Shown here one piece after another: positions 26,706 through 36,810 of a stretch of DNA of 64,000 nucleotides. This DNA comes from Sulfitobacter faviae. GTDB lineage: Bacteria; Pseudomonadota; Alphaproteobacteria; Rhodobacterales; Rhodobacteraceae. The notes under the pieces are model-generated. The model was given only the letters and a program-made list of their open reading frames with translations, was not told the DNA's origin and ran no database searches. The position numbers were made by a program, and so were the translations under genes. Each line of letters opens with the position of its first letter. Position 1 is the stretch's first letter. The stretch covers positions 2,728,001 through 2,792,000 of the forward strand of contig NZ_PGFQ01000001.1 of the NCBI RefSeq assembly GCF_029870955.1. Reading direction: 5' to 3'.

Positions 26706-27302
26706 ATGAGCGGAATTAAGCACAGCATCACCGATGGCGAAGAAACGCCGCCCCGCTACCGTCTGAACAAGACGGTGGCGCTGGTTGGCATGATGGGCGC
26801 GGGCAAGACGGCGGTGGGGCGTGCGGTCTCGGCCAAACTGGGCGCGCCTTTTCTGGACAGCGATGCGGAGATCGAAGCGGCGGCCAATCTCAGCGTGCCT
26901 GAGATTTTCACCCGCGACGGGGAGCCGTTCTTTCGCAAGCGGGAGACCGAGGTGATCGCGCGGCTTTTGGCCGAGGAGCGCTGCATCCTGTCGACTGGCG
27001 GTGGTGCTTTTCTGGCCGAGGTGAACCGCGACAATATCGCGGCTTACGGTGTGGCGCTTTGGCTGGATGCGGATTTGGATCTGCTGTGGAACCGGGTGCG
27101 CTACAAGGACAGCCGTCCGCTGCTGCGCACAGCTGATCCCAAGGCCACGCTGGCCGCGCTTTATCGCGACCGGGTGCCGCTGTACCGGCTGGCGGACCTT
27201 TCAGTGCGCTGCGATCCGCGCCTGTCGATTGACGCCATGGCCAACCGGGTGATCGACAAGCTGCTGACAAGACCGGATGTTTTGGAGAGATTGGATGCGT
27301 GA
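26706..27302 (+). CDS. aroK: Shikimate kinase
   Basis: A 198-residue kinase that phosphorylates shikimate in the pathway to chorismate and aromatic amino acids. Walker A is GMMGAGKTAVG; shikimate-binding residues lie in LDSDAEIE, PFFRKRET and STGGGAF; the lid carries YKDSRPLLRT. The ATG at 26706 gives a normal length with a short N-terminal extension before the core. Its end overlaps the start of aroB, so both pathway enzymes are made together. Confidence 0.93.
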   Translation: MSGIKHSITDGEETPPRYRLNKTVALVGMMGAGKTAVGRAVSAKLGAPFLDSDAEIEAAANLSVPEIFTRDGEPFFRKRETEVIARLLAEERCILSTGGGAFLAEVNRDNIAAYGVALWLDADLDLLWNRVRYKDSRPLLRTADPKATLAALYRDRVPLYRLADLSVRCDPRLSIDAMANRVIDKLLTRPDVLERLDA

Positions 27303-28401
27303 GACGGTTTCCGTCGCCCTGCCGGGGCGGGAGTATGACGTGGTTATCGGGGCGAGCTTGCTGGGGGATGCGGGCGCGCTGATCGCGCCGCTGCTGCGCC
27401 GCAAGCGGGTGGCCGTCATCACCGAAAGCCGCGTCGCTGCATTGCATCTGCAATCCCTGCGGGAGGGGTTGGCGGCCGAGGGCATCGCGATGTCTGCACT
27501 GAAACTCGCCCCCGGAGAGGGGACCAAGGACTGGGCCAATCTTCAGCGCTGCGTGGACTGGCTGCTTGATGAGCAGGTGGAGCGCGGCGATATCGTCGTG
27601 GCCTTTGGCGGTGGGGTGATCGGTGATCTGGTGGGGTTCGCCGCCGCCGTGCTGCGGCGCGGGGTGCGTTTCGTGCAGATCCCCACCTCTCTTTTGGCGC
27701 AGGTCGACAGTTCGGTGGGCGGCAAGACCGGGATCAACGCGCGCCAAGGCAAGAACCTGATCGGGGCCTTCCACCAGCCCAGCCTCGTGCTGGCGGATAC
27801 CGAGGTGTTGGGCACCATGCCCAAGCGGGATTTCCTTGCCGGTTATGGCGAGGTGGTGAAATACGGGCTGCTTGGTGATGCGGCGTTCTTTGATTGGCTG
27901 GAGGCGCAAGGCCCGGCCCTTGCGGCAGGCGATATGGCCGCCCGCATCGAAGCGGTGCGCCGGTCGGTTCAGATGAAAGCCGATATTGTGGAGCGGGACG
28001 AGACTGAGCAGGGCGACCGTGCGCTGTTGAACCTTGGCCATACTTTCGGCCATGCGCTCGAGGCGGCGACGGGCTATTCCGACCGGCTGCTGCACGGCGA
28101 GGGCGTGGCGATTGGCTGTGCGCTGGCCTTTGAGCTTTCCGCCCGGCTGGGGCTTTGCCCGCAAGAAGACCCGAGCCGTCTGCGCGCCCATTTGGTTCAG
28201 ATGGGCATGAAGACCGACCTGCGCGACATTCCCGGCGATCTGCCCGAGGCCGAAGAACTGCTTCGGCTGATGGGACAGGACAAAAAGGTCGTCGATGGCC
28301 GTTTGCGCTTCGTTTTGGCACGCGGCATCGGGCAGGCCTTTGCGGGGGCCGAGGTGGAGAACGAGCGGGTGCTGGCGCTGTTGCGGGATGCGCTCGGCTG
28401 A
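27295..28401 (+). CDS. aroB: 3-dehydroquinate synthase
   Basis: A 368-residue NAD- and zinc-dependent enzyme that closes DAHP to 3-dehydroquinate, the second step of the shikimate pathway. Typical blocks are AFGGGVIGDLVGFAAAVLRR, PTSLLAQVDSSVGGKTGIN, YGEVVKYGLL, and the zinc-binding LNLGHTFGHALEA and LHGEGVAIG. It starts at 27295 inside the last codons of aroK. A 346-bp intergenic region with a repeated element follows. Confidence 0.94.
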   Translation: MRETVSVALPGREYDVVIGASLLGDAGALIAPLLRRKRVAVITESRVAALHLQSLREGLAAEGIAMSALKLAPGEGTKDWANLQRCVDWLLDEQVERGDIVVAFGGGVIGDLVGFAAAVLRRGVRFVQIPTSLLAQVDSSVGGKTGINARQGKNLIGAFHQPSLVLADTEVLGTMPKRDFLAGYGEVVKYGLLGDAAFFDWLEAQGPALAAGDMAARIEAVRRSVQMKADIVERDETEQGDRALLNLGHTFGHALEAATGYSDRLLHGEGVAIGCALAFELSARLGLCPQEDPSRLRAHLVQMGMKTDLRDIPGDLPEAEELLRLMGQDKKVVDGRLRFVLARGIGQAFAGAEVENERVLALLRDALG

Positions 28402-28747
28402 AGCCCCACGGCTACGGCTTCGCGTAAAGGGCCATCGCCTGCAGTTAAAATTCGGGCTAGGTAATTTTCGGATCAGTTGGCCTGAGACGTGTCTCTGCGC
28501 GAGGCTGCTGTCTAGCCGAGGGCCATCGCCTGCCCGTGGGTCGGCGATCCAACCTCGCTTCGTGCCACTTTATGCCTCAACCGTGATGTGCGCTCGCAAA
28601 GTCGCGGCTAACCTCACCAAATCGCCTACCCGGTGGGGCGGGCAGGCGATGGCCCGGCGCCTTCGGCTTGATTCCGGGCTGGGTGGTAATCTTGAGCCGT
28701 CGCTCAAGGCGGGCAGGGCGCTCCAGCGCCCCACCCAATAGTCTAAA
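28402..28747. other. Intergenic region carrying an inverted-repeat element
   Basis: A 346-bp gap between the converging aroB and ssb genes. It contains no convincing frame. It holds the element at 28520-28679 and, 91 bp to the left, an isolated copy of the element's left end, gggccatcgcctgc (28429-28442). No classic terminator with a T-run is visible, so the element may serve that purpose. Confidence 0.6.
28520..28679. repeat. Intergenic inverted-repeat element, copy 1 (MITE/REP-like)
   Basis: The ends gggccatcgcctgccc (28520-28535) and gggcaggcgatggccc (28640-28655) are perfect 16-bp inverted repeats enclosing about 104 bp. A second copy lies at 62461-62621. The interior shares ccactttatg, ccgtgatg and cctcaccaaatcgcc, and the shared block extends past the right end through cggcttgattccgggc. 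Too short to code for anything; either a mobile miniature element or a folded RNA/DNA structure. Confidence 0.8.
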
Positions 28748-29269
28748 TCAGAACGGGATCTCGTCGTCCAGATCACGGCTGCCGCCGCCGCCACCGCCGC
28801 CCGAAGAGGACGGGCCGCTGTCATAGCCGCCGCCGTAGTCATTGCCGCCACCGCCGTAGCCGCCACCGCCGCCACCACCGTAGCCGCCGCCACCACCGCC
28901 GCCGCCGGAGCCGCCGCCGGGACCGTCGAGCATGGTCAGCGTGCCGCCGAAGCCTTGCAGCACGACTTCGGTGCTATAGCGGTCTGCGCCCGATTGGTCC
29001 TGCCATTTGCGGGTCTGCAACTGGCCTTCGATATACACTTTGGAGCCCTTCTTGAGGTATTGCTCGGCCACGCGGACGAGCCCTTCTTGAAAGATCGCCA
29101 CCGAATGCCATTCGGTCTTCTCGCGGCGCTCACCGGTGTTGCGGTCTTTCCATGTCTCCGAGGTGGCAATGCGCAGGTTGCACACTTTGCCGCCGTTCTG
29201 GAACGACCGCACCTCGGGGTCGCGCCCGAGGTTGCCGATAAGGATCACTTTGTTCACTGAGCCGGCCAT
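28748..29269 (-). CDS. ssb: Single-stranded DNA-binding protein
   Basis: A 173-residue SSB. The OB fold covers residues 1-110 ([44 protein letters not shown]). A glycine-rich flexible linker of about 45 residues follows, then the acidic tip DLDDEIPF that recruits replication and repair proteins. It coats single-stranded DNA in replication, recombination and repair. Single gene, divergent from the lytic transglycosylase; no LexA-type box is seen before it. Confidence 0.94.
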   Translation of the reverse strand: MAGSVNKVILIGNLGRDPEVRSFQNGGKVCNLRIATSETWKDRNTGERREKTEWHSVAIFQEGLVRVAEQYLKKGSKVYIEGQLQTRKWQDQSGADRYSTEVVLQGFGGTLTMLDGPGGGSGGGGGGGGYGGGGGGGYGGGGNDYGGGYDSGPSSSGGGGGGGSRDLDDEIPF

Positions 29270-29481
29270 CTTGCCCCTCGTTTATCATTGCTGTGTCATT
29301 GCGTCGGGCGCGAATCCGAGCGCGCCCAATTCGGCTGTTTATATCGTGCTTGTTCGCCGGATGACACCGGCTTTCCATCCCGCCGCCCATCGCCACGGCC
29401 CGCGAAATGGCCGGGATTTCGGGGCTGGTAGAAGGGGCGCATTTAAGTATACTGTGCGCAATGCAACGGCAGGGGGCAGAT

Positions 29482-30092
29482 ATGCGAAAGACGGGACTTT
29501 TGGCCGGTCTGGCCGCGGTGAGTTTGACGGCAGCCGGGATCATCGCGATGGGGGCGGCACCAGCGGCTGCCGATATGTTCGCCAGCAAGAACCGCGCGGG
29601 GCTCTTTGCCTCGCAGAAAAGCATCCTGGATAATCGGGCATCCAAACAATATTCCGCCTCCGTGCGGCTGCAGCCGCCCAAGGTCGTCACCCCGACGAAA
29701 TGGGACGTTCCGAAATACAACGGTTCGTATAAAGGAGCCTTTCTCACCCCTGCCCGCGCCGCGGCCACGCGCCACGGTATCCCGGTCGATCTGTTTTTGC
29801 GGCTGGTGCAGCAGGAAAGCGGGTGGAACCCCAAGGCGCTCTCGCACAAGGGGGCGATGGGGCTGGCGCAGTTGATGCCGCAGACCGCGCGGGCGCTGCG
29901 TGTCGATCCCGCCGATCCGGTGCAAAACCTCGAAGGCGGGGCGCGTTACCTCAAGATGCAATACCGCGCTTTCGGCAGTTGGGAGCTGGCGCTGGCCGCC
30001 TATAACGCGGGGCCGGGGGCAGTGAAGAAATACGGGGCATCCCGCCCTACAAGGAAACCCGCAATTACGTTAAAGTGATCACGGGCAGCTAA
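29482..30092 (+). CDS. Lytic murein transglycosylase, SLT/C type (frame broken once)
   Basis: Cleaves peptidoglycan glycan strands to 1,6-anhydro ends. After a signal peptide ([20 protein letters not shown]) the C-terminal 110 residues are an SLT domain: catalytic Glu in [10 protein letters not shown], then [23 protein letters not shown] and [10 protein letters not shown]. The frame breaks at the G run 30034-30037; one added base gives [20 protein letters not shown] and a stop at 30090-30092, a 203-residue protein. Probably periplasmic. The start at 29482 has a G-rich ribosome-binding site. Confidence 0.87.
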
Positions 30093-30272
30093 GTTGTTGA
30101 TATTTATGAGCTGGGCGCTGCGCTTGGGCGTTTGTCCGCCTATTTGCACCCCCGCAACCCCCTTTGGCATCGGCCCCCTTGGGAACCGTCGGGGCGATAG
30201 TGGTGTTCTCTGATCAGAAACTTTGCAGCGGGGCATTCCCGCCGCAGAGAGGAAAGATCAAAGGAGAACGAC

Positions 30273-30800
30273 ATGCTGACGAATATGAAAAACATCGCCC
30301 TTGCCGCTGGTGTAAGCGTTATCGCGCTGAGCGGCTCTGCCTTCGCTGATGACAAGATCATGGTCTCGAAAATCGACGTCGAATCCTCTGTCGCCGCCGC
30401 GGCTGACAGCAATGCCATGGATTTCTATCCTGATCTGGAAGAAGACCTGCGCGCCGAAGTGGCAGAGCGCGTGCCGATGAGCAGCGATGGCTCCGATCCG
30501 CAGATCAAGATCGACATCCGCAAAATCTCTCTGAACGGCGCGACAATGCTGCCCGAAAGCAAGGAATTCAACGAGTTGGAAGGCGTTGTTGATATCACAA
30601 GCCCCACCGGCGACAACGCGGGCCTGAGCTTCCCGGTCATGATTTCGGCCTATAGCGGCGATGAGATCGCGCCCGAAGGCTATGTCAACGTGCAGCCGTC
30701 CGAGACTGAGTTCTACGTGGCGCTCGTCTCGACCTTCGCTGACGTTGTCGCCGAAGGTTTGGCCAATGTGAACACTGCCGGTTCGCCTGTTGATCCCTAA
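30273..30800 (+). CDS. Hypothetical periplasmic protein
   Basis: A 175-residue protein with a clear signal peptide (NIALAAGVSVIALSGSAFA, cleavage after AFA) and an acidic mature part of about 150 residues. The sequence IKIDIRKISLNGATMLPE suggests a beta-sandwich. No family is recognised; its size and make-up resemble small secreted proteins common in roseobacters. The start has an ideal aaggag, 7 bases ahead. Single gene with its own terminator. Confidence 0.65.
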   Translation: MLTNMKNIALAAGVSVIALSGSAFADDKIMVSKIDVESSVAAAADSNAMDFYPDLEEDLRAEVAERVPMSSDGSDPQIKIDIRKISLNGATMLPESKEFNELEGVVDITSPTGDNAGLSFPVMISAYSGDEIAPEGYVNVQPSETEFYVALVSTFADVVAEGLANVNTAGSPVDP

Positions 30801-30876
30801 ATCCGGGTTTGATTTGGCCGTGTTGGCCGGATCGCCATAACCTCAGGCCGTTCCCCCTTAGATAGCCTGAGGCATG

Positions 30877-30907
30877 AGGCGTGGTTCTTCGGAACCGCGC
30901 CTTTTTT
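30877..30907 (+). terminator. Rho-independent terminator after the periplasmic protein
   Basis: Stem aggcgtggtt (30877-30886) / aaccgcgcct (30893-30902), one mismatch, with a six-base loop and a T6 run. The T-run reaches the stop codon of the convergent ABC ATPase. Confidence 0.8.
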
Positions 30908-32996
30908 CATTCCGCCGCCGTGCCTGTCTCAATCACCGGCTCCATCTCGGCGAATTGCTGGGCGGTGAGGTGGCATTTGATCTGATGGCCATCGGCCATG
31001 GTCACCATCGGCGGCACCTCGCGTTCGCAAAGATCACCCGGCACCTGCGACTTCCACCGGCAGCGCGTCTGGAAGGGGCAGCCCGGAGGCGGGTTCATTG
31101 CCGAGGGCACGTCGCCTTCGAGTACGATGTGTTTCTTTTTCACCTTGGTATCGGCAATCGGCACCGCGCTCAGCAGCGCTTCGGTATAGGGGTGATAGGG
31201 CGGGGCGAAGACCTGATCGGTGTCGCCCAGTTCGACCACATGGCCCAGATACATCACCATCACCCGGTCCGAGAGATAGCGCACGATCGAAAGGTCGTGG
31301 GAGATGAACAAAAGCGTCGTCTTCTGCTCGCGCTGGATTTCCATCAGCAGGTCGGTGACGGCGGCCTGCACGCTCACATCAAGGGCCGAGACCGGCTCAT
31401 CCGCCACCACGATCCGCGCATCCCCGGCAAAGGCGCGGGCGATGCCGACGCGTTGTTTTTGCCCGCCCGAGAGTTGGCGCGGCATCCGGCCTGCGAATTC
31501 GCGGGGGAGTTTCACCAGATCGAGCAGTTCCAGCATACGCTGGCGGCGCTCTTTCTCATTCTTGCCGATGCGGAAAATCTCCAAGGCGCGGATGATCTGC
31601 CGCCCCACGGTCATCGAAGGGTTGAGCGTGTCGAAGGGGTTTTGAAACACCATCTGCACATCGGCCACGTTCTTGGTCGTGCGGTCATCAATCGGCACGC
31701 CGCCGATGTCCTGCCCGTCGAGGTAGATATGCCCCTCGGTCGCTGTCTCTAGCCCCATCAGCACCTTGGCGAATGTGGACTTGCCGCAGCCCGACTCGCC
31801 CACGATGGCGAGGGTTTCGCTTTCATGGGCCTCGAAGCTGAGGGTTTCATTGGCTTTGACCACTTTGGTATTGCCGCCGCCGAACATGGCATTGGCCGCG
31901 ACTTGGTAGTATTTCTTGAGCTTGTCCATCTTGAGGACGACCTCGCCGACATCGCTCTTTTCCTTGACCTCGGCCAGCTCCAAGGGCGCTTGCCAGTCGA
32001 TCTCTTGAAACCGAATGCAGCGGGTCTCATGCCGGTCGTTGCCGGGCACGCTCTCCATCGGGATCGGCGCGGCGTCGCAGCGGCCGGGGACGAAATAGTC
32101 GCAGCGCGGGCCGAAGTTACAGCCCGGCGGGCGTTCGTGGGGCAGGGGGAAATTGCCCGGGATGGCCTTCAGGGGCCGCGCGTTCTTGTCCGCCCCGGCA
32201 GCGGGATTGAGCGGAACAGCGCCTGCGTATAGGGATGCTGCATCTCGTCAAAGACATCCTCGATCGAGCCCTTCTCGACCGCCTCGCCCGAGTACATCAC
32301 GCAAATACGGTCGCAGGTTTCCAGCACCAGCCCGAGGTTGTGCGAGATGAACAGCATCGAAGTGCCGTATTTCTTGCCCAAATCCTTCACCAGTTCCACC
32401 ACCGCCGCCTCGACGGTCACGTCGAGCGCGGTTGTTGGCTCGTCGAGGATCAAGAGCGAGGGTTCTGACATCAGCGCCATGGCGATGACGATACGCTGCT
32501 GCTGCCCGCCCGAAAGCTGGTGCGGATAGGCCTTCAGGATGCGTTCGGGGTCCGGCAGCTTCACGTCCGTGACCACTTGAAGCGCCCGGGCATAGGCTTC
32601 CTTCTCGGACATGCCGGCATGGATCATCGGCACTTCCATCAGCTGTTTGCCGATCCGCATGGCGGGGTTCAGGCTGGCCATCGGTTCTTGGTAGATCATC
32701 GCGATCTCGCTGCCGCGAATGTCGCGCAGTTCCTCTGTGCTCATCTCGCTCAGGTTGCGGCCTTTGAATTTGATGGAGCCGCCTACGATCCGGCCATTGC
32801 GACCCAGATCCTGCATCACGCCCAGCGCCACGGTAGATTTGCCGCAGCCACTTTCGCCCACCAGCCCCACGGCCTCCCCCGGTTGGACGTTGACGGAGAA
32901 ATCCATCACGGCGGGAATCTCTCGCAGGCGGGTGAAGAAGGAGATCGACAGGTTGTTGATCTCAAGAATGGGACCGTCGTAATCAGTCTTTGGCAT
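30907..32996 (-). CDS. Tandem ABC ATPase of a peptide/nickel-type importer, DppD-DppF fusion (frame broken once)
   Basis: Two complete nucleotide-binding domains in one chain of about 696 residues once the frame is repaired. NBD1 has GESGCGKSTVALGVM, LSGGQQQRIVIAMAL, LILDEPTTALD and a cysteine-rich oligopeptide-transporter tail (PPGCNFGPRCDYF); NBD2 has GESGCGKSTFAKVL, LSGGQKQRVGIARAF, ADEPVSALD and its own tail (PPGCPFQTRCRW). The break at the C run 32193-32196 creates a false stop after PLPGRTRTRGP; one added base reads PLPGADKNARPL. Without repair it would look like two separate ATPases. It follows two permease genes. Confidence 0.87.
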
Positions 32997-33058
32997 TTGG
33001 CTCTCCCAGTCGGGGGATCAAAAGGGGCCGGGAGGGCTGGCCCCCCGGAGGATGTTTC

Positions 33059-34531
33059 TTAGTCGCGCAGAGATTCTTCGCGCAGGCCATCGGCCAAGAG
33101 GTTCAGACCCAGCACGAGGCTCAGCAGCGCCAGCGCAGGCGCAATAGCGGCATGCGGGTAGAGCGACAGCAGGCGGCGGCCCGCGTTGATCGTGCTGCCC
33201 CAATCGGGGCTCTCGCTCTCCAGCCCGAGGCCAAAGAAGCCCAGCGTGCCCAGAAGGATCGTGGTATAGCCGATGCGCAGGCAGAAATCGACGATTAGCG
33301 GCCCGCGCGCATTGGGCAGGATTTCCCATAGCATGATATACCACGGGCCTTCGCCACGGGTCTGGGCGGCGGCCACATAGTCGCGGGTTTTGATGTCGAG
33401 CGCCAAGCCGCGCACGATGCGGAACACCGTGGGCGAGTTCACGAAGACCACCGAGACAAAGACCACCAGCACGCCGGGGTCGATGTCGAAGAGATCGATC
33501 ATGCCGGGCAGGCCGGGGATACGGTAGCTGTCCGTCGCCACGATTGCCCCGTCGGTGGAGACCAGCGACAGGTAGAGCCAGCCGACTACCCCCAGCACCA
33601 CGATCAGAAGCGGCGTGCGGAACGAAGGTTGCGTGTAGTAGCGCGCGTTCAACAGCACGGCGAGGAAGATCAGCGGGAAGATGAATAGGAACACCGCCAT
33701 GTAGTTCGGGATGCCGGTCAGCACGATCTCGGGCGTGACCAGCAGGTAGAAGAGCAGGATCACCGGGAAGGCGAGGATCAGGTTTGCCAGAAAGCTCAGC
33801 ACCGTATCCAACCGCCCGCCATAGTATCCCGCAGGCAGGCCCAGCGTGATCCCCACCATAAAGGCGAAAAGCGTTGCCATCGGCGCGATCTGCACCACGA
33901 CCCAAGACCCTTTAATCAGCCGGGAAAAGACATCGCGGGCTAGGTTGTCACCGCCCAAAAGGAACCAAGGGTATTCGCCTTCATCCGGGCTGCGCAGGGG
34001 CGTGCCGGGCAGTTTGTTCTTCATCCCCGAAGTCTGGCTGAGGCTATCGTGCGTCACCAACAGGTCGAACAGCCCGCCGAAGATGCCGGTGTAGACCCAG
34101 AACATGACGATGGCGAAACCGATCATGCCGACGGTGCTGTCGAAAAGCTTACCGTAAAGGCCGAGCCGCCGCTTGAAGTGGATAGAAAGCGCAAAGGTCA
34201 GGATCAGCGCGATCCACACGGGCAGCATCTGCTGCGACATGCCGCCGATGATGCCCGCCTGCGGCCCCATGAAGGCGCCTGCGATGATATAGATCAGCAG
34301 CACGAGGATCAGCAGCGCAAAAAGCAGGATCACCGCACGGTTCACCCCGCCCGCCAGCCCGCCTTGCCGGGCGACGGTGCCGTCCGGGTTGATCTGGCGT
34401 GCCTCACTGGCGGGAAAGAAGGAAACGACGATCTGCACCGCCACGGCCAAGGCCAGAAGCACCGCGAGCCCGAGGAAGATGATGTTGAGCCCCGCAAGTG
34501 AGCCGGTCCATGTCAAAGGTTCCATGTCCAA
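33059..34531 (-). CDS. Peptide-type ABC transporter permease, DppC-like, with extra N-terminal membrane segments
   Basis: A 490-residue permease, far longer than the usual 280-320 of DppC. About ten or more hydrophobic segments are seen. The C-terminal half holds the permease domain with coupling loop DIKTRDYVAAAQTRGEGPWY. The first 230 residues add four or so membrane segments. GGDNLARDVFSRLIKG, typical of the DppC N-terminal region, occurs in the middle. Operon order on the minus strand is DppB-like, this gene, tandem ATPase. ATG at 34531 or 34525. Confidence 0.85.
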   Translation of the reverse strand: MDMEPLTWTGSLAGLNIIFLGLAVLLALAVAVQIVVSFFPASEARQINPDGTVARQGGLAGGVNRAVILLFALLILVLLIYIIAGAFMGPQAGIIGGMSQQMLPVWIALILTFALSIHFKRRLGLYGKLFDSTVGMIGFAIVMFWVYTGIFGGLFDLLVTHDSLSQTSGMKNKLPGTPLRSPDEGEYPWFLLGGDNLARDVFSRLIKGSWVVVQIAPMATLFAFMVGITLGLPAGYYGGRLDTVLSFLANLILAFPVILLFYLLVTPEIVLTGIPNYMAVFLFIFPLIFLAVLLNARYYTQPSFRTPLLIVVLGVVGWLYLSLVSTDGAIVATDSYRIPGLPGMIDLFDIDPGVLVVFVSVVFVNSPTVFRIVRGLALDIKTRDYVAAAQTRGEGPWYIMLWEILPNARGPLIVDFCLRIGYTTILLGTLGFFGLGLESESPDWGSTINAGRRLLSLYPHAAIAPALALLSLVLGLNLLADGLREESLRD

Positions 34532-34537
34532 GCTCCC

Positions 34538-35626
34538 TTAAGAAATGCGAATGCGCGGGTTGAGGAAGACATAGCCGATGTCCGAGATCAGCTGCGTCAC
34601 GAGGACGACGATCACAGACACGACCGACACCGCCAGCAGCAGTTCGATGTCGTTATTGGCCGCGGCCTGCACCAGCAGCCAGCCGAAGCCCTTGTAGTTG
34701 AACAGGGTCTCGACGATCACCACGCCATTCAAGAGCCACGGGATTTGCAGCATGATCACGGTGAAGGGCGCAATGAGCGCGTTGCGCAGCGCGTGTTTCA
34801 GCACGATCTCTGAGAATTTCACGCCCTTGAGCCGCGCGGTGCGGATATATTGCGCGGTCATCACCTCGGTCATCGAGGCCCGCGTCATTCGCGCGATATA
34901 GCCCATGCCGTAGAGCGAGATGGTCAGCACCGGGAGGAAGAAGTTCCAGAAGTTCGCATCCTTCATGGCAGAGGTGGCCGAGCCCAGAAACAGTGTCTTG
35001 CTGTCGATCCAGCCCCATTCGGCCAGCAGCGGCGATAGGCCAAAGCGCGAGGAGGCGAGCACCGCAATGAAGATCACCCCCGAGACATATTCCGGCGTCG
35101 CCGTGGTGGCGATGGAGAAGGTGGAGAGCGAGCGGTCGAGCTTGGAGCCTTCGCGCATCCCCGCCAGCACGCCCACGATCAGCGCCGAGGGGACCATCAG
35201 CACCAGCACCCAGAACATCAGCTTGCCGGTAAGTGCCAGACGGGTGAGCACGGTCTCGCCCACAGGTTCTTTGAAGACGGTCGAGAATCCCCAATCGCCT
35301 TGCAGGATGCCGCAGCGGGTGGGGCGGTCCTCCACCGGGGTGCCGGGGGCGAAACAGCGGCCAAAGGTTTCCTCGGGCGTCTCGCCTTCGGTGACCCAGC
35401 CGGGCAGCACGCCCAGCCATTCGCCGAATTTGTCGACCGTGGGCTGCAGGTAGCCGCGGTCTTCGAGGTAGCTGGCCACGGCTTCGTCCGACATGCGGAA
35501 GTTGCCTTGGGTCTTGGCGAGTTTTTCAAGGTTCGGATAGAGATTGGTCAGCCAGAACACGATGAACGTCAGGCAAAGCGCCGTCAGCAACATCACACCC
35601 AGCCGGCGCAAAATGAATAGTCCCAT
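34538..35626 (-). CDS. Peptide-type ABC transporter permease, DppB-like
   Basis: A 362-residue permease with the classical DppB start MGLFILRRLGVMLLTALCLT and coupling loop YIRTARLKGVKFSEIVLKHA. Six membrane segments are seen, plus an inserted periplasmic stretch of about 110 residues between the first and second (GYLQPTVDKFGEWLGVLPGW), also seen in some oligopeptide permeases. First gene of the transporter operon here. The usual binding-protein gene is not upstream; 233 bp of noncoding DNA and an AraC gene lie there instead. Confidence 0.86.
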   Translation of the reverse strand: MGLFILRRLGVMLLTALCLTFIVFWLTNLYPNLEKLAKTQGNFRMSDEAVASYLEDRGYLQPTVDKFGEWLGVLPGWVTEGETPEETFGRCFAPGTPVEDRPTRCGILQGDWGFSTVFKEPVGETVLTRLALTGKLMFWVLVLMVPSALIVGVLAGMREGSKLDRSLSTFSIATTATPEYVSGVIFIAVLASSRFGLSPLLAEWGWIDSKTLFLGSATSAMKDANFWNFFLPVLTISLYGMGYIARMTRASMTEVMTAQYIRTARLKGVKFSEIVLKHALRNALIAPFTVIMLQIPWLLNGVVIVETLFNYKGFGWLLVQAAANNDIELLLAVSVVSVIVVLVTQLISDIGYVFLNPRIRIS

Positions 35627-35859
35627 GTGGTCCCCTGTAGCAGGGTCGGGCGGTGACTTGGCCCGACGATGCGGCCTTTTGGCCTTTTTAATTCGTGCGG
35701 CGCCTTGGGGGCGCCGGTTCTGTGCGTGGCAGGTTTTCTCTGCCTTGTGGCGCCGGGTGCCGAAGACCTTTTGGCGGTCTTTCTGGCAGCCTGCGCTTTT
35801 TCATTGCCCCGCCCCTTTGCGGAGCGGTTCAGCCATGAGGCACGGAAATTGGTCGCGCG

Positions 35860-36710
35860 TCAACATTCGGCTGAGGAGTTTGGTTGAGTTTTTGCGACAT
35901 GCTGAGGGTCTGAAAGCGACATTTCGGCCCGGCTCTCAGCGCAGTTTGCTGGGGGTAGGCCGCTGTGCTGTTGCATGAAACGGGTGAAATAGGCGGCAGA
36001 GCCGAAGCCCAAGGTGGCGGCGATCTCGGCAGCGGTGTGATCGGTCTCGGCCAGCAGGCGACGGGCGGCATGGCAACTGCGTTCGGTCAGAAGGTCAGCG
36101 GCGGATTTGCCGGTGGCCGCCTTCACGGCGCGGGTCAGATGGGTTGGGGTCACGCCGAGAGCTGCGGCGTGTTCGGCCATGCTGGTGCCCTTGGGGGCGC
36201 CTTGAGTGACCAAGGCGCAGAAGCGCGCGCTCAGCCTGTCGCCTGCCTTGGGCCGGGGGCGGTATGGGCCTCTGCCATGATCTGGCGGCGCAGCCAGACC
36301 GACATCAGCGCCACCTGCGCTTTGAGCGCATCTTGGTGCAGGGGGCGGGCCTGTTGGACCTCCCGCTGGGTCTGTTCGATGAGGGTTGCGATCTCCGATT
36401 GCGCGGCCCCATCGCGGATGCGCAATTGGCGCGGGGTCTCGGGCAGGCTTTCGTCACTGTCTTTGGGGATCAGCACCGCATGGCCCAGACATTGATAGCC
36501 CAGCTCCAGCGCGAAGAGCGACCGCGCCGGTATCCAAAGCGCATTATGCGGGCTGATGCCGCGGCGTTGGCCGTCGAGCAGCAGCCGCCCTTGGCCCCGG
36601 GTGATCCAGATCAAAAGATGGTGGTCGCGGTCATGGGCGAGGGTCAGCCGCCAGTCTTGCCCCGCTGAAAGCTGGGCCAAGGACTGGGTCTGAACTTCTG
36701 TCTCGGGCAC
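35860..36710 (-). CDS. AraC family transcriptional regulator (frame broken once)
   Basis: About 283 residues after repair. The N-terminal 150 residues form a cupin-like sensor (LLIWITRGQGRLLLDGQRRG, HNALWIPARSLFALEL). The C-terminal part has two helix-turn-helix motifs (MAEHAAALGVTPTHLTRAVK and TAAEIAATLGFGSAAYFTRF). The frame breaks at the G run 36250-36252; one added base joins PGPKAGDRLSARFCALVTQG. It lies upstream of the peptide-transporter operon in the same direction and may regulate it; this is inference from position. Confidence 0.83.
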
Positions 36711-36810
36711 ACGGCGCTTTCGTTGAGAAATGGAAACCTTACATGGGCAATCTCCAACGTCAGGCTAGCGGAGGGTTGGGATAACGCAAGAGATTCCGCC
36801 CGCTCGGCGG

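Noticed and set aside
31758..32996. Two separate ATPase genes for the peptide importer
   Set aside because: The second frame begins in the middle of the first ATPase's cysteine-rich tail; one added base makes a single continuous tandem ATPase.
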